Part shown: positions 45,759 to 53,646 of the stretch, piece by piece | Numbering within the stretch: position 1 is the first letter of the stretch | How the letters are laid out: the number at the start of each line of letters is the position of its first letter | DNA from: an uncultured Siphonobacter sp. | Lineage (GTDB): Bacteria; Bacteroidota; Bacteroidia; Cytophagales; Spirosomataceae | NCBI GenBank assembly: GCA_913775095.1 | Contig: CAJYIW010000015.1 | Span: 80,768-144,767 of the forward strand | Reading direction: 5' to 3' | DNA: 64,000 nt | Position numbers and translations under genes: made by a program | The notes under the pieces: model-generated | The model's input: only the letters and a program-made list of their open reading frames with translations | Told to the model about the DNA's origin: nothing | Database searches by the model: none

Positions 45759-45943
45759 CGAATACTACAGCTCCGAGATATTTGTCGCCGAATTCGAGAT
45801 ATTTGTCGCCGGGACCGTATAATTTGTCGCCTGCTCCGAGATATTTGTCGCCTGCTCCGAGATATTTGTCGCCCGTTCCGAGATATTTGTCGCCGAAGGC
45901 TCTATAAATCATTGATAAACAAGCACTTACGAGGGGTCAAAAT

Positions 45944-46080
45944 AGATATCAAAATAATAATCAAAGTAATAATCAAATCTTTTGATTGATCCGAGATTTT
46001 TGTCGCTTGATTTTTTTAAAAATATCATTGCTGATAATTAGGGCTTTATAGTAGGGTAAAAGCCTTATCTATGTAAAAAG
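45944..46080. other. AT-rich candidate unwinding element
   Basis: Directly downstream of the iteron row is an AT-rich stretch with short direct repeats of AATCAAA/AATAAT type (about 45,950-45,985) and further A/T runs to about 46,080. Its place beside iterons and a DnaA box suits the site of strand opening. The remaining spacer to 46456 shows no gene. Confidence 0.5.
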
Positions 46081-46456
46081 TTAAGATTAATCCGGCGACA
46101 AATATCTCGGAGGATTCTATTCACCTCTGATAATGATTTGATTCGTTCCCTGGTAGTAAAATTTCCATTGGTTATTATACATATGTTATATTAACGTTTT
46201 TATATCGTTATAATTTCTAATATTGTAGGTCATAATTAATTCTTGGATAAGGATATATATGGTTTCACTATTCTAGTCATTCTCAGCAAACACAACAACA
46301 GGCTTTCAGATCAGGTGTAGTTAATAGTTTTTTTAAATAGTATATAAAGTACTGTCCAGAGAACTGCTGAGTTACTTTACCCACGGAATTCAGAAATCCT
46401 CCTTACATTACCAGTTTAAATCATTCCCTTCATCAGCTTCTCTACTTCCAGTTTTT

Positions 46457-47641
46457 ATGCTGTGCCTTATTTATTCCGTACTGGCTCTGTGCTTCCATAG
46501 TTACTTGCCCGCAAAGAAGCCGTCTTCCGCTCAATCCTCGCTTCCGGAAATCCCCGTCTTCATCAATGGACAGGACGGCTATAACTGTTACCGAATACCA
46601 GCCATCGTCAAAGCTCCCTCGGGTGAATTACTGGCCTTTGCCGAAGGTCGTAAAAAGGATTGCGGCGATTTTGGTGACGTGGATCTTGTATTACGGACCA
46701 GTCGGGATCATGGCAAAACCTGGAGTCCCCTTCAGAAAGTAGTCGATTTTGGTGAAGCTCAGGCGGGAAACCCGGCCCCCGTTTTTGACCTGACCGATCC
46801 CCGGTATCCTCAGGGGCGTTTATTGCTGGTGTATAATACGGGTACCGCTTCCGAACATGACGTACGGATGGGCAAAGCCATTCGGGAAATCTGGTACATG
46901 ACCAGCACGGATGCGGGCAAAACCTGGTCTTCGCCCGTGAACATCACTACTCAGGTATCCCGTCCGAACCACGTGGCTACGAATGCCCGCTATACATTTT
47001 CTGAGGACTGGAGATCCTATGCTACCACACCGGGGCACGCTCTTCAAATCCAGAACGGACGTTACCGCGGCCGTCTATTTATAGCAGCCAATCATTCGGA
47101 AGGACCGCCCCAGGAACATTTCGCGGATTATAAAGCCCACGGATTCTATTCCGATGATCACGGAAAATCCTGGAAACTCTCGCCGAATGTTAGCTATCCG
47201 GGAGGAAACGAAAGCACCGCCGCTGAGACCTCCACGGGTGGTGTGTTGATGAACATCCGTAATCAATCGGGTGACGTGAAAGCCCGTTTGCAGGCTTTCT
47301 CCAGTAACGCAGGCGAAGCATGGACATCCGTGCGGGTAGTCCATGAGCTAAGGGATCCGGTCTGTCAGGGTAGCCTGATCAATTATCGTTCACCTGGCAG
47401 TCGGCCGGTGCTTCTGTTCAGCAATCTCAACCATGCAGATAATCGGGAAAATCTGACGGTACGCGTGAGTGACGATGACGGGCAAACCTGGTCCACGGGA
47501 AAGACTATTGACACGGGCTCAGCGGCTTATTCAGATATAGTCGTACAGGGTGAGGGACAGGTTGGAGTTCTCTACGAAAAAGATGATTACACCAAGATTA
47601 CATATACGTACTTTCCCTACAGTTACCTGACCACTAAGTAG
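46457..47641 (+). CDS. Exo-alpha-sialidase (neuraminidase), secreted
   Basis: 394 residues with a short N-terminal hydrophobic signal (LCLIYSVLALCFHSYL). The YRIP motif with the first catalytic Arg is at 45-48, and AEGRKKDCGDFGDVDLVLR follows. Five Asp boxes are visible: SRDHGKTW, STDAGKTW, SDDHGKSW, SSNAGEAW and SDDDGQTW, the hallmark of the six-bladed sialidase propeller. A late GVLYEKDDY region holds the catalytic Tyr/Glu area. The enzyme should release terminal sialic acids from glycans. It is not linked to sialic-acid catabolism genes in this window, but the fucose-type locus at 51-60 kb suggests attack on similar decorated glycans. Confidence 0.92.
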   Translation: MLCLIYSVLALCFHSYLPAKKPSSAQSSLPEIPVFINGQDGYNCYRIPAIVKAPSGELLAFAEGRKKDCGDFGDVDLVLRTSRDHGKTWSPLQKVVDFGEAQAGNPAPVFDLTDPRYPQGRLLLVYNTGTASEHDVRMGKAIREIWYMTSTDAGKTWSSPVNITTQVSRPNHVATNARYTFSEDWRSYATTPGHALQIQNGRYRGRLFIAANHSEGPPQEHFADYKAHGFYSDDHGKSWKLSPNVSYPGGNESTAAETSTGGVLMNIRNQSGDVKARLQAFSSNAGEAWTSVRVVHELRDPVCQGSLINYRSPGSRPVLLFSNLNHADNRENLTVRVSDDDGQTWSTGKTIDTGSAAYSDIVVQGEGQVGVLYEKDDYTKITYTYFPYSYLTTK

Positions 47642-47686
47642 CAACCTTAGTGAGGAGCCTGCGTTCAAATACAAAAGTTATATTAA

Positions 47687-47878
47687 CTATATGCTCTCAA
47701 CAGAATGATGTAAATAATCGCATTCAAACGGACCCCTAGAGTCTCTGATTCCACAACATCTCCCATCATTGAATCTGAACTCATTAGGCTGCGTGAATGC
47801 GTATCTCTTTTCAAAATAAGGCATTGAAATGAATTTCAAAGGCTTCGTTTTGTACCCTGTTTTCTCCTGGTGAAGCAT
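47687..47878 (-). CDS. Possible small hypothetical protein or fragment
   Basis: 63 codons on the minus strand. RFNDGRCCGIRDSRGPFECD has a protein-like look with three Cys, and it could be the tail of a lost gene. No ribosome-binding site stands out and no family is recognised. It lies in a 353-bp spacer between the sialidase and the BNR-like lipoprotein gene. Confidence 0.25.
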   Translation of the reverse strand: MLHQEKTGYKTKPLKFISMPYFEKRYAFTQPNEFRFNDGRCCGIRDSRGPFECDYLHHSVESI

Positions 47879-47994
47879 TTAACATCTTCCGTTTGTCGTC
47901 AGGTATGAGAGTACCCATACAATAAAATTTGATTCCCGCTTGATTTAAAAATGGCTGGATAGTAGGTTTCTAATCTAATTATTTACCTGCTCTA

Positions 47995-48726
47995 TTGATG
48001 AATCGTTTTTATTTACTAATTGCTTTCATTCTCCTCTTTAATGCTTGTTCAAAGGATCCGATAAAGGGACCTGTCGAGACGGAAGATTGGATAAAAATTA
48101 CTTCCCCTGTTGATGGAAATGTTTACGGCGTGTACGGCAATATTGACCACACGCTGATTATCTCAACTGGATACAGGATTTACTATACGCAAAATCAGGG
48201 CAGAAGCTGGCAAAAGGCGGATTTTCCTCCCACCGCCTGGGCTTTTGGTTTTACCATGAAGGGTGATACGCTGTACAGCCTGTCAGGGCGGGGGCCAGGC
48301 TCTGCATCACCGGGAGTTTATGCTTCCAGTCCGGATTATTTCAGTGTAGATCACGGCAAGACCTGGAAGGATCAACGCACGACTATTCCTCCTTATGGAA
48401 TGCTACGCGAGGCCTACAGGGCTATCCAAACGCCCCAGAACCGATGGAAAACTTCCGGCGGTATCAGTTACGAGATAGAAGAATTGAAAACACCGATGTG
48501 TCCTGCCTGCACGACCATCCATTATCTACAGACGCCGGGACTCCAAACTTCGGATGGCCGTAAGATACGTTTACCTCAGGAGCATCAAATCCAGAGTCTG
48601 TACCTGGATTCCAGTCAGAGGCTCTACGTTGCCGGATCCGCAGCGGTTTGCGGGGGCACGACAGACTTTCATTTTTGCGATGGACAGCGAGGGGTCATTT
48701 ATATTTCTAAAAAGGCATTGCCCTAG
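47995..48726 (+). CDS. BNR/Asp-box-like lipoprotein
   Basis: 243 residues. Lipoprotein signal with Cys18 (LLFNACSKDP). Two Asp-box-like turns are present, TQNQGRSWQKADF and SVDHGKTWKDQR, so it folds as part of a beta-propeller similar to sialidases and photosystem stability/BNR proteins, but it is too short for a full six-blade sialidase and the YRIP Arg is missing. It also has two Cys pairs (MCPACTT and AAVCGGTTDFHFCDG). It is the next gene after the sialidase on the same strand, 353 bp away, and probably sits at the cell surface. Function unknown. Confidence 0.7.
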   Translation: MMNRFYLLIAFILLFNACSKDPIKGPVETEDWIKITSPVDGNVYGVYGNIDHTLIISTGYRIYYTQNQGRSWQKADFPPTAWAFGFTMKGDTLYSLSGRGPGSASPGVYASSPDYFSVDHGKTWKDQRTTIPPYGMLREAYRAIQTPQNRWKTSGGISYEIEELKTPMCPACTTIHYLQTPGLQTSDGRKIRLPQEHQIQSLYLDSSQRLYVAGSAAVCGGTTDFHFCDGQRGVIYISKKALP

Positions 48727-48744
48727 CCGGTAACCGTATGGCAC

Positions 48745-48780
48745 AAAAAAGCCTACTCATGGGTATGAGTAGGCTTTTTT
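48745..48780 (+). terminator. Rho-independent terminator
   Basis: AAAAAAGCCTACTCAT (48745-48760) and ATGAGTAGGCTTTTTT (48765-48780) form a perfect hairpin ending in six T, 19 bp after the BNR-like gene stop. Confidence 0.85.
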
Positions 48781-48984
48781 CTGAACGCCTCTTCAAAGCC
48801 GCCACTCATCCGATTGATCCAGTGGGACAAAGATATAAAACAGCAGGTAACAAAGTCATTAAACTTCGATTAAAGGTTCTTTATGCCCCGTCAATTAGCT
48901 ACTATCCCTGATAATTTGAATTAATAATTCCTTTACTAATTCAAAATTTCTGCGTTTGTAAAGACAATTTGAATCGTTCACTGG

Positions 48985-49581
48985 TCAAAAACGATACCCA
49001 AGTTTCATACCCACGATGGAACTGACGCCTGCTCTGGATAACTGAGCCCATCCAAATTGTGCGGCCAGGGGAATCCGAAATCCGATGAGGTATTCATATT
49101 CAATCTTTAGGTGATACCCTACGTTCATTTCATCCATTCGTTCATTGCGAATGCTTACACCCCGTATCCCGCCGTTGTTATCCCTGAGAGAAGTGGCTTC
49201 TCGTAACGCATCGTCTTTACGGTACCAGAAGGAAGGACCACCACCCAGGCGTAAGGCATGAACGGGATGACCTAACACATCAAACCAGGCGGTTACATCA
49301 GCGGTGAATCGCTCTCTGGGGCGTCCCTTAAAGTAAAACGTTCTGAATAAAAACTGCTCATTGTCCTGTTTAAGATAACCGGCACTGGCTTCTAACACGA
49401 GACGGTCCCGGAACAGATGCCGGGCGTAGCTGGCGGTATATCGAAAACCTAACTCATCGGGAGCGTCCAGACTCATATAGTCAAGTCCTGCCCGAACCGA
49501 GTTTTTAGCGGGCATTACCTGAGCTGAACACTCGGAAAAGCTCAGCGAGAAAAGCAGGAGGGTAAGAAAAAGTTTATGCAT
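48985..49581 (-). CDS. Outer-membrane beta-barrel protein, small
   Basis: 198 residues with signal peptide (LFLTLLLFSLSFSECSAQ). The mature part is a series of amphipathic strands (SVRAGLDYMSLD, FRYTASYARHLF, LVLEASAGYLKQD, ALRLGGGPSFWYR, KIEYEYLIGFRIPL, IVGMKLGYRF) ending in Phe, the usual barrel end signal. I do not assign a family beyond OmpA/PorT-like eight-stranded barrels. Isolated on the minus strand with no close partner. Start ATG at 49581 fits the signal. Confidence 0.75.
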   Translation of the reverse strand: MHKLFLTLLLFSLSFSECSAQVMPAKNSVRAGLDYMSLDAPDELGFRYTASYARHLFRDRLVLEASAGYLKQDNEQFLFRTFYFKGRPRERFTADVTAWFDVLGHPVHALRLGGGPSFWYRKDDALREATSLRDNNGGIRGVSIRNERMDEMNVGYHLKIEYEYLIGFRIPLAAQFGWAQLSRAGVSSIVGMKLGYRF

Positions 49582-50117
49582 AGCGGATGGTTGAATGAGT
49601 CTACTTATGATCCGTTACTAATCCGGTTTCCTGCTTTTTACGAACGTATCATAAGCCTTTGGTAAGGTATTTCAAATGCCTCTAATTACCAAAATAAAAA
49701 CCTGACTTTATCTGATTCAGGAGGCATTGCAGTAAACAATTAATCAGGTATAAAATGAAATACAGGTCTTACAGAGAACTTTAGTTTAGAACGAATTAAT
49801 CACATCAGGTTCACAGCATCTTTCGCAGATTCGTACGGTAGTTTCTTAGTAATTCATCCCGTATGAGTAACTCTTTAACCGGGAAAAATTTCAGCCTGGC
49901 TATTCAATCAAAATCAATGGAGCATTTCATTGGCCAGCAAACGACAGGCCTGGAATCCCCCAAAGAAGTGCGGGTAGCCACGGTCGACTCTATTTATTCA
50001 GTGTTCACCTGATTGCGTGCCGGGAGTAAGCCGGAGCCCTTTCGTGTTCAGGTCTCTTCACACGAGAAATATACTAACTTAAATTGCTTATATTCAGCTC
50101 CGTAAAACCAGACTTCT
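49582..50117. other. Spacer of 536 bp
   Basis: Contains only a 48-codon frame at 49863-50009 (MSNSLTGKNFSLAIQSKS...) whose reality I cannot support. Otherwise nothing identified. Confidence 0.4.
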
Positions 50118-50576
50118 ATGAAAAAAGCACTAGTAATACTCTGGATTCTGTGGGGCGGTTGCTCGGCGGGTTTTGCTCAGATAGACACCGTAAGTTTTCC
50201 GAAGGAACGACAACAAATCCGGGAACTTATTCATCAGAGTAAACCGGATCGGGCGGTAGACTGTAGTGATTTCATCGCCGTTGGGCCGAAGGGAGATATT
50301 TCTTTTTCTCACCAGCAATGGCAGGCCGTGCAGGCCAAAGAAAAGGTAGTTTTTAAATCCGTACGAATCCGGCCGGGGCACGAGATCATTCGCATCTACG
50401 AAGGCAAGGTCGCCGTAGTCAATTTTCTGGCGGATGTAAACCTGCTGGTCGATGGACGTGACGTTGCCATCAAAGTCAGACGCCTGGAGGTTTACCATCA
50501 ACTGCCCACGGGCTGGTGCCGGATGGCAGGCCAGGGTACTCAGGTGGATGAGCAGATGTTTCCCGTGAAAGAGTAA
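50118..50576 (+). CDS. Secreted SnoaL/NTF2-like (DUF4440-type) protein
   Basis: 152 residues with signal peptide (ALVILWILWGGCSAGFAQ). The mature domain of about 130 residues has the NTF2-like pattern: a first helix, FIAVGPKGDISFSHQQWQAV, then strands FKSVRIRPGHEIIRIYEGKV and IKVRRLEVYHQLPTGWCRMA, as in DUF4440 proteins. No catalytic residue is obvious, and such proteins are often of unknown role. It converges on the aldo/keto reductase gene with a strong hairpin between them. Start and length normal. Confidence 0.75.
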   Translation: MKKALVILWILWGGCSAGFAQIDTVSFPKERQQIRELIHQSKPDRAVDCSDFIAVGPKGDISFSHQQWQAVQAKEKVVFKSVRIRPGHEIIRIYEGKVAVVNFLADVNLLVDGRDVAIKVRRLEVYHQLPTGWCRMAGQGTQVDEQMFPVKE

Positions 50577-50711
50577 CTAATTCTAAAAAAAGCCAGGTCC
50601 TTACCGCATTACGGGACCGGACAATTCCTGTAGACGGCGAACAGGGATCGCAAACCTTGTAGCGATCGTTACCGGCTTGGGTAAGTAAGAAAAACGCCTC
50701 TTCTTAAACGC

Positions 50712-50769
50712 AACGAGCCCTTTTGCTCCCAGGCGGAAGTTTCCTGCTTAGGAAGCAAAAGGGCTCGTT
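50712..50769. terminator. Bidirectional terminator
   Basis: AACGAGCCCTTTTGCT (50712-50727) and AGCAAAAGGGCTCGTT (50754-50769) are perfect 16-bp arms with partial inner pairing; lies between convergent genes ending at 50576 and 50792. Confidence 0.75.
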
Positions 50770-50791
50770 TGTGCGAGGAAAATCACTCTGG

Positions 50792-51823
50792 CTAAATCCG
50801 AGAAGCAATCAGACCTTCCTGAACCAGGGTTTCCCATAACTCCGTGGGAATACTCTTGGTTGCCATTTCAATGTTGGGTTTTACTTTGGCCGGCCTGGTA
50901 GTGCTTAGGGCCACGCTACTGATTCCCGGAATCGTAAAGCCAAAGGTGAAACAGGCTTCGGCGGGTGATACCTGAAACTGTTCGCAAACCGACCAGAATT
51001 TAGCCCGCCATTCCAACAGACTTTTTCCTTTCTCCGTCGCAGGATCGACTAACTGATAGTTGTAATAATCACTGCCAATGAGGAAACCACCATTGAATAC
51101 GGCTGAGTTAATCACAACCGTTCCCTGCTCATGCAGGCGTTGGATGAACTCAATCAGGGCGGCCGGATGATCATGAATCGTCAGGCTATTGGCAATCATC
51201 ACCCAGTCGAGTTCAACGTCTTTGGACAGCCGTTCAATCACCTTCCATTGTTTGGAGCCCACGCCTACGCCCAGAACCTGACCCGCTGCTTTCAGTTCCG
51301 CCAAAGCCCGGTAAGCTTCCAGAATGTCCTGATAGAACGCTTCCTCTTCTTCCGGGCTGGTCGCTTTGGCCAGGTATTCATCCGGATCGTGCACGGAGGC
51401 TAGCTGAGAGGTGTATTTCCCGAGTAGGGCATTACCCTGATGAAAGCAATCCAGAATTCCCTGATAACTAATGCGTTGGACGGCATCGTGGGTGAGTTCT
51501 TTCCAGACCCCCGGCTCAAAAGTTGGCTCGGGAGTCGTCAGGGGCACCTGATACCAGCCCAGTTTATTACTGATGAGCACCTGCTGCGGGTCCACGTTTA
51601 ACTCCTCCAGACACTTCCCGAGTGATTCCAACGCCAGCCCTGCTCCGTACTTTCCGGCAGTGTCGAAAACGGCTTTACCGGGAGAGTTTTCAATGCAGGC
51701 TTTGACGATCTCAAGCTTGGTAGTGAAAGTGGTGGCTTCGTAAATATTGCCCAGGCAACTGGTACCAAAGATGACCGGAGGAAGAGTAATAGCTGTTGAA
51801 TGGGAAGTGGACGTATGAGACAT
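50792..51823 (-). CDS. Aldo/keto reductase, L-fucose dehydrogenase/D-threo-aldose dehydrogenase-like
   Basis: 343 residues. AKR signatures: VIFGTSCLGNIY at the start, VFDTAGKYGAGLALESLGKC (catalytic Asp and Tyr of the DxxxxY motif), LISNKLGWYQVP (catalytic Lys), HDPDEYL in place of a strict H, then GVGVGSKQWKVIERL and a NAD(P)-binding late region. The group of bacterial AKRs with this start includes D-threo-aldose/L-fucose 1-dehydrogenases that oxidise L-fucose to the lactone. The neighbouring SusCD, fucosidase and mutarotase genes make that role likely here, but substrate is inferred from context. A hairpin between it and SusD suggests a separate promoter. Confidence 0.82.
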   Translation of the reverse strand: MSHTSTSHSTAITLPPVIFGTSCLGNIYEATTFTTKLEIVKACIENSPGKAVFDTAGKYGAGLALESLGKCLEELNVDPQQVLISNKLGWYQVPLTTPEPTFEPGVWKELTHDAVQRISYQGILDCFHQGNALLGKYTSQLASVHDPDEYLAKATSPEEEEAFYQDILEAYRALAELKAAGQVLGVGVGSKQWKVIERLSKDVELDWVMIANSLTIHDHPAALIEFIQRLHEQGTVVINSAVFNGGFLIGSDYYNYQLVDPATEKGKSLLEWRAKFWSVCEQFQVSPAEACFTFGFTIPGISSVALSTTRPAKVKPNIEMATKSIPTELWETLVQEGLIASRI

Positions 51824-51938
51824 AACTAATAGAAGATAAGCCGTTGCTCTTGATGATCTGAGGTTATGGACGAATAAATCGTTGTTTTATGAAAAGAGTG
51901 CATTTGCAGCCCTTTCACCCGTAAAGAACTAAGAATAA

Positions 51939-51976
51939 AGCCATCTTTCCAGAGTTTAGCTTCTGAAAAGATGGCT
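51939..51976 (-). terminator. Terminator after SusD gene
   Basis: AGCCATCTTTCC / AAAGATGGCT arms (51939-51950 and 51967-51976), 13 bp after the SusD stop at 51989 on the minus strand, followed by TTATTCTT in the direction of transcription. Confidence 0.7.
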
Positions 51977-51988
51977 GATTTTTCAAGG

Positions 51989-53623
51989 TTAATACCCCGG
52001 ATTCTGAGTCAGATTAGGGTTAATGTCCCTTTCCGACTGAGGCACAGGCCACAATTCATTTTTTCCAGCCACGAAATTCCGTTTCTGATAGAGTAAAAAG
52101 CCCTGATTATCCACCGGAAAATCTTTATAGGTAGCCGGAGTATTGGTGAGTTTCATGCCCGTAAACTGCCGGTTTAACTCCGTCGCAGCCGTTCCCCAGC
52201 GTTGAATATCGTAGTAATGCAAGCCTTCAAAAGCGAACTCTACTTTTCTCTCCCGACGAATGATGGTTCGTAAACTGGCCGCATTCGTAGTGGTAACGGC
52301 AGGCATTCCTACCGAGTTACGACCCCTTACCAGATTAATGGTCGAATTTAATAAAGCCTGATCGATGGTTTCTCCCGCTTCCAGCTTTGACTCCAGATAA
52401 CTCAGCAACACTTCAGGATAACGAATGAGGGGGAAATTACCTCCGTAGTTAGTCAGACTTCCCGAAAAAGAAGGGTCCATGAACTTGTTGATGCAATACC
52501 CACTCCAGTTGTAACGCGTAATGCGGTCGGGAGAATTGGACGCCGGGCTGGCCTCGTAGGTAATCCCTTTAAACTTCGTACGTCCTGGAATCATGATGGT
52601 ATAGTCCAGACGCGGATCCCGATTGGCATAGGGATCATTGGAGTTGTAGAGCGAAGATTCTTCTACCGTCTTTCCATCCGTGCATTCGTAGGACTGTACT
52701 AATTCGTTATACGGAGAAAACTGGTGCCATCCGCCGTACGTTTCCGGGTAGAGGTATTGCAGCATCACGGTACTTAAGAAATCTTCCAGGTATTCGTGAG
52801 CAAACACTACCTCTTTGCTATTCTCTCCGGTTTGCCAGAAAAGTTGGGCAAAACCCGCCTGATCCACACTGTAAACGCCACTATCCATGATTCGCTTATA
52901 GGTAGCCGCGGCATCGCTCCATTTTTTTTCGGCCATTTGCAATCGTCCCAGAATGGCCAGGGAAGCCCCGGCCGTTATGCGTCCGCGTTCGCTGGTGGGA
53001 CGGCTGGAAGGCAGATTGGGAAAACTGCTTTTCAGTTCATTTTCAGCAAAAGCCCACACCTCGGCTTTCGGAGTTCGCCTGATGGAGTTCGCCTCCGCAA
53101 TGCTGAGCGTTTGGGTAGGCATGGGAACATCCCCAAAGTACAGAGCCAGATTCAGGTACAGATAGGCCCGGATCGTTTTTACTTCGGCAACCATCATCGC
53201 CTTCGTCGTCTCATTAATGGAAATCGTGTTGACGCGATCCAGAAAATTATTGCAACGGGCAATGGTCGCGTACGAGTTGCTCCAGAAAGCACCCGGGAGC
53301 CAGTAAGCGGAATTCAGTGTACCATTGGTAACGGCATCAGGAATCAGTTCTTTTTCAGAACCAAAGCCCGCCATCAGGTCCAGATAAATCATGGACATTC
53401 CTCCGAAGAAGTCTCCCGAAGCCCAGCCTGAACCGAAGTTGTAACAGCCGACCAGAGCCAGGTTCGCGTCTTTCTCGGTTTTCCAGAAGGTGGCATCCGA
53501 AATGGCATCCAAGGGTTGCTTATCGAAAAATTCGGATTTACAGCTCGGCACAACGGTAGCCGTGAGAATCGTCAGCAGGCCGGTAACTATTCGCCGCGTA
53601 GTAGGGAAAAGTATGTTTTTCAT
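51989..53623 (-). CDS. SusD/RagB family nutrient-binding lipoprotein
   Basis: 544 residues. The signal ends at VVPSCKSEFFDKQPLD, with the acylated Cys near 28 and the FDKQPLD motif typical of the family. KTIRAYLYLNLALYFGDVPM (about 150-170), then the later VLLSYLESKLEAG, INLVRGRNSVGM, EFAFEGLHYYDIQRWG and the C-terminal LWPVPQSERDINPNLTQNPG motif complete the pattern. It follows its SusC by 23 bp and ends at a terminator. With fucosidase and mutarotase genes upstream it probably binds fucose-bearing glycans at the surface. Confidence 0.95.
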   Translation of the reverse strand: MKNILFPTTRRIVTGLLTILTATVVPSCKSEFFDKQPLDAISDATFWKTEKDANLALVGCYNFGSGWASGDFFGGMSMIYLDLMAGFGSEKELIPDAVTNGTLNSAYWLPGAFWSNSYATIARCNNFLDRVNTISINETTKAMMVAEVKTIRAYLYLNLALYFGDVPMPTQTLSIAEANSIRRTPKAEVWAFAENELKSSFPNLPSSRPTSERGRITAGASLAILGRLQMAEKKWSDAAATYKRIMDSGVYSVDQAGFAQLFWQTGENSKEVVFAHEYLEDFLSTVMLQYLYPETYGGWHQFSPYNELVQSYECTDGKTVEESSLYNSNDPYANRDPRLDYTIMIPGRTKFKGITYEASPASNSPDRITRYNWSGYCINKFMDPSFSGSLTNYGGNFPLIRYPEVLLSYLESKLEAGETIDQALLNSTINLVRGRNSVGMPAVTTTNAASLRTIIRRERKVEFAFEGLHYYDIQRWGTAATELNRQFTGMKLTNTPATYKDFPVDNQGFLLYQKRNFVAGKNELWPVPQSERDINPNLTQNPGY

Positions 53624-53646
53624 CGATGCTTGATCTTTTAGGAGGA

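Larger units (their letters stand above)
45505..46111. repeat. Iteron origin of replication (oriV)
   Basis: The 18-bp unit TCCGAGATATTTGTCGCC occurs, with few changes, at 45505-45522, 45616-45633, then in six tandem copies starting at 45772, 45793, 45814, 45835, 45856 and 45877 (exactly 21 bp apart, two helical turns), then at 45990-46007 (less perfect) and in reverse orientation at 46094-46111. The copy at 45814 is a variant beginning ACCGTATAATT. A further inverted variant, with TTAGTCGCC, lies at 45658-45675. The layout DnaA box, iteron row, AT-rich stretch is that of Rep_3-type plasmid origins. Confidence 0.88.

Noticed and set aside
45772..45894. Regular direct repeats that could suggest a CRISPR array
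   Set aside because: Units are 18 bp with 3-bp gaps and no variable spacers; there are no cas genes, and a Rep gene is adjacent. They are iterons.
45744..45989. Open frame of 81 codons with repeated LRDICR text
   Set aside because: It reads through the tandem iterons; the 7-residue repeat is simply the 21-bp period translated.
52796..53431. 211-codon frame on the plus strand
   Set aside because: Antisense shadow of the SusD gene.
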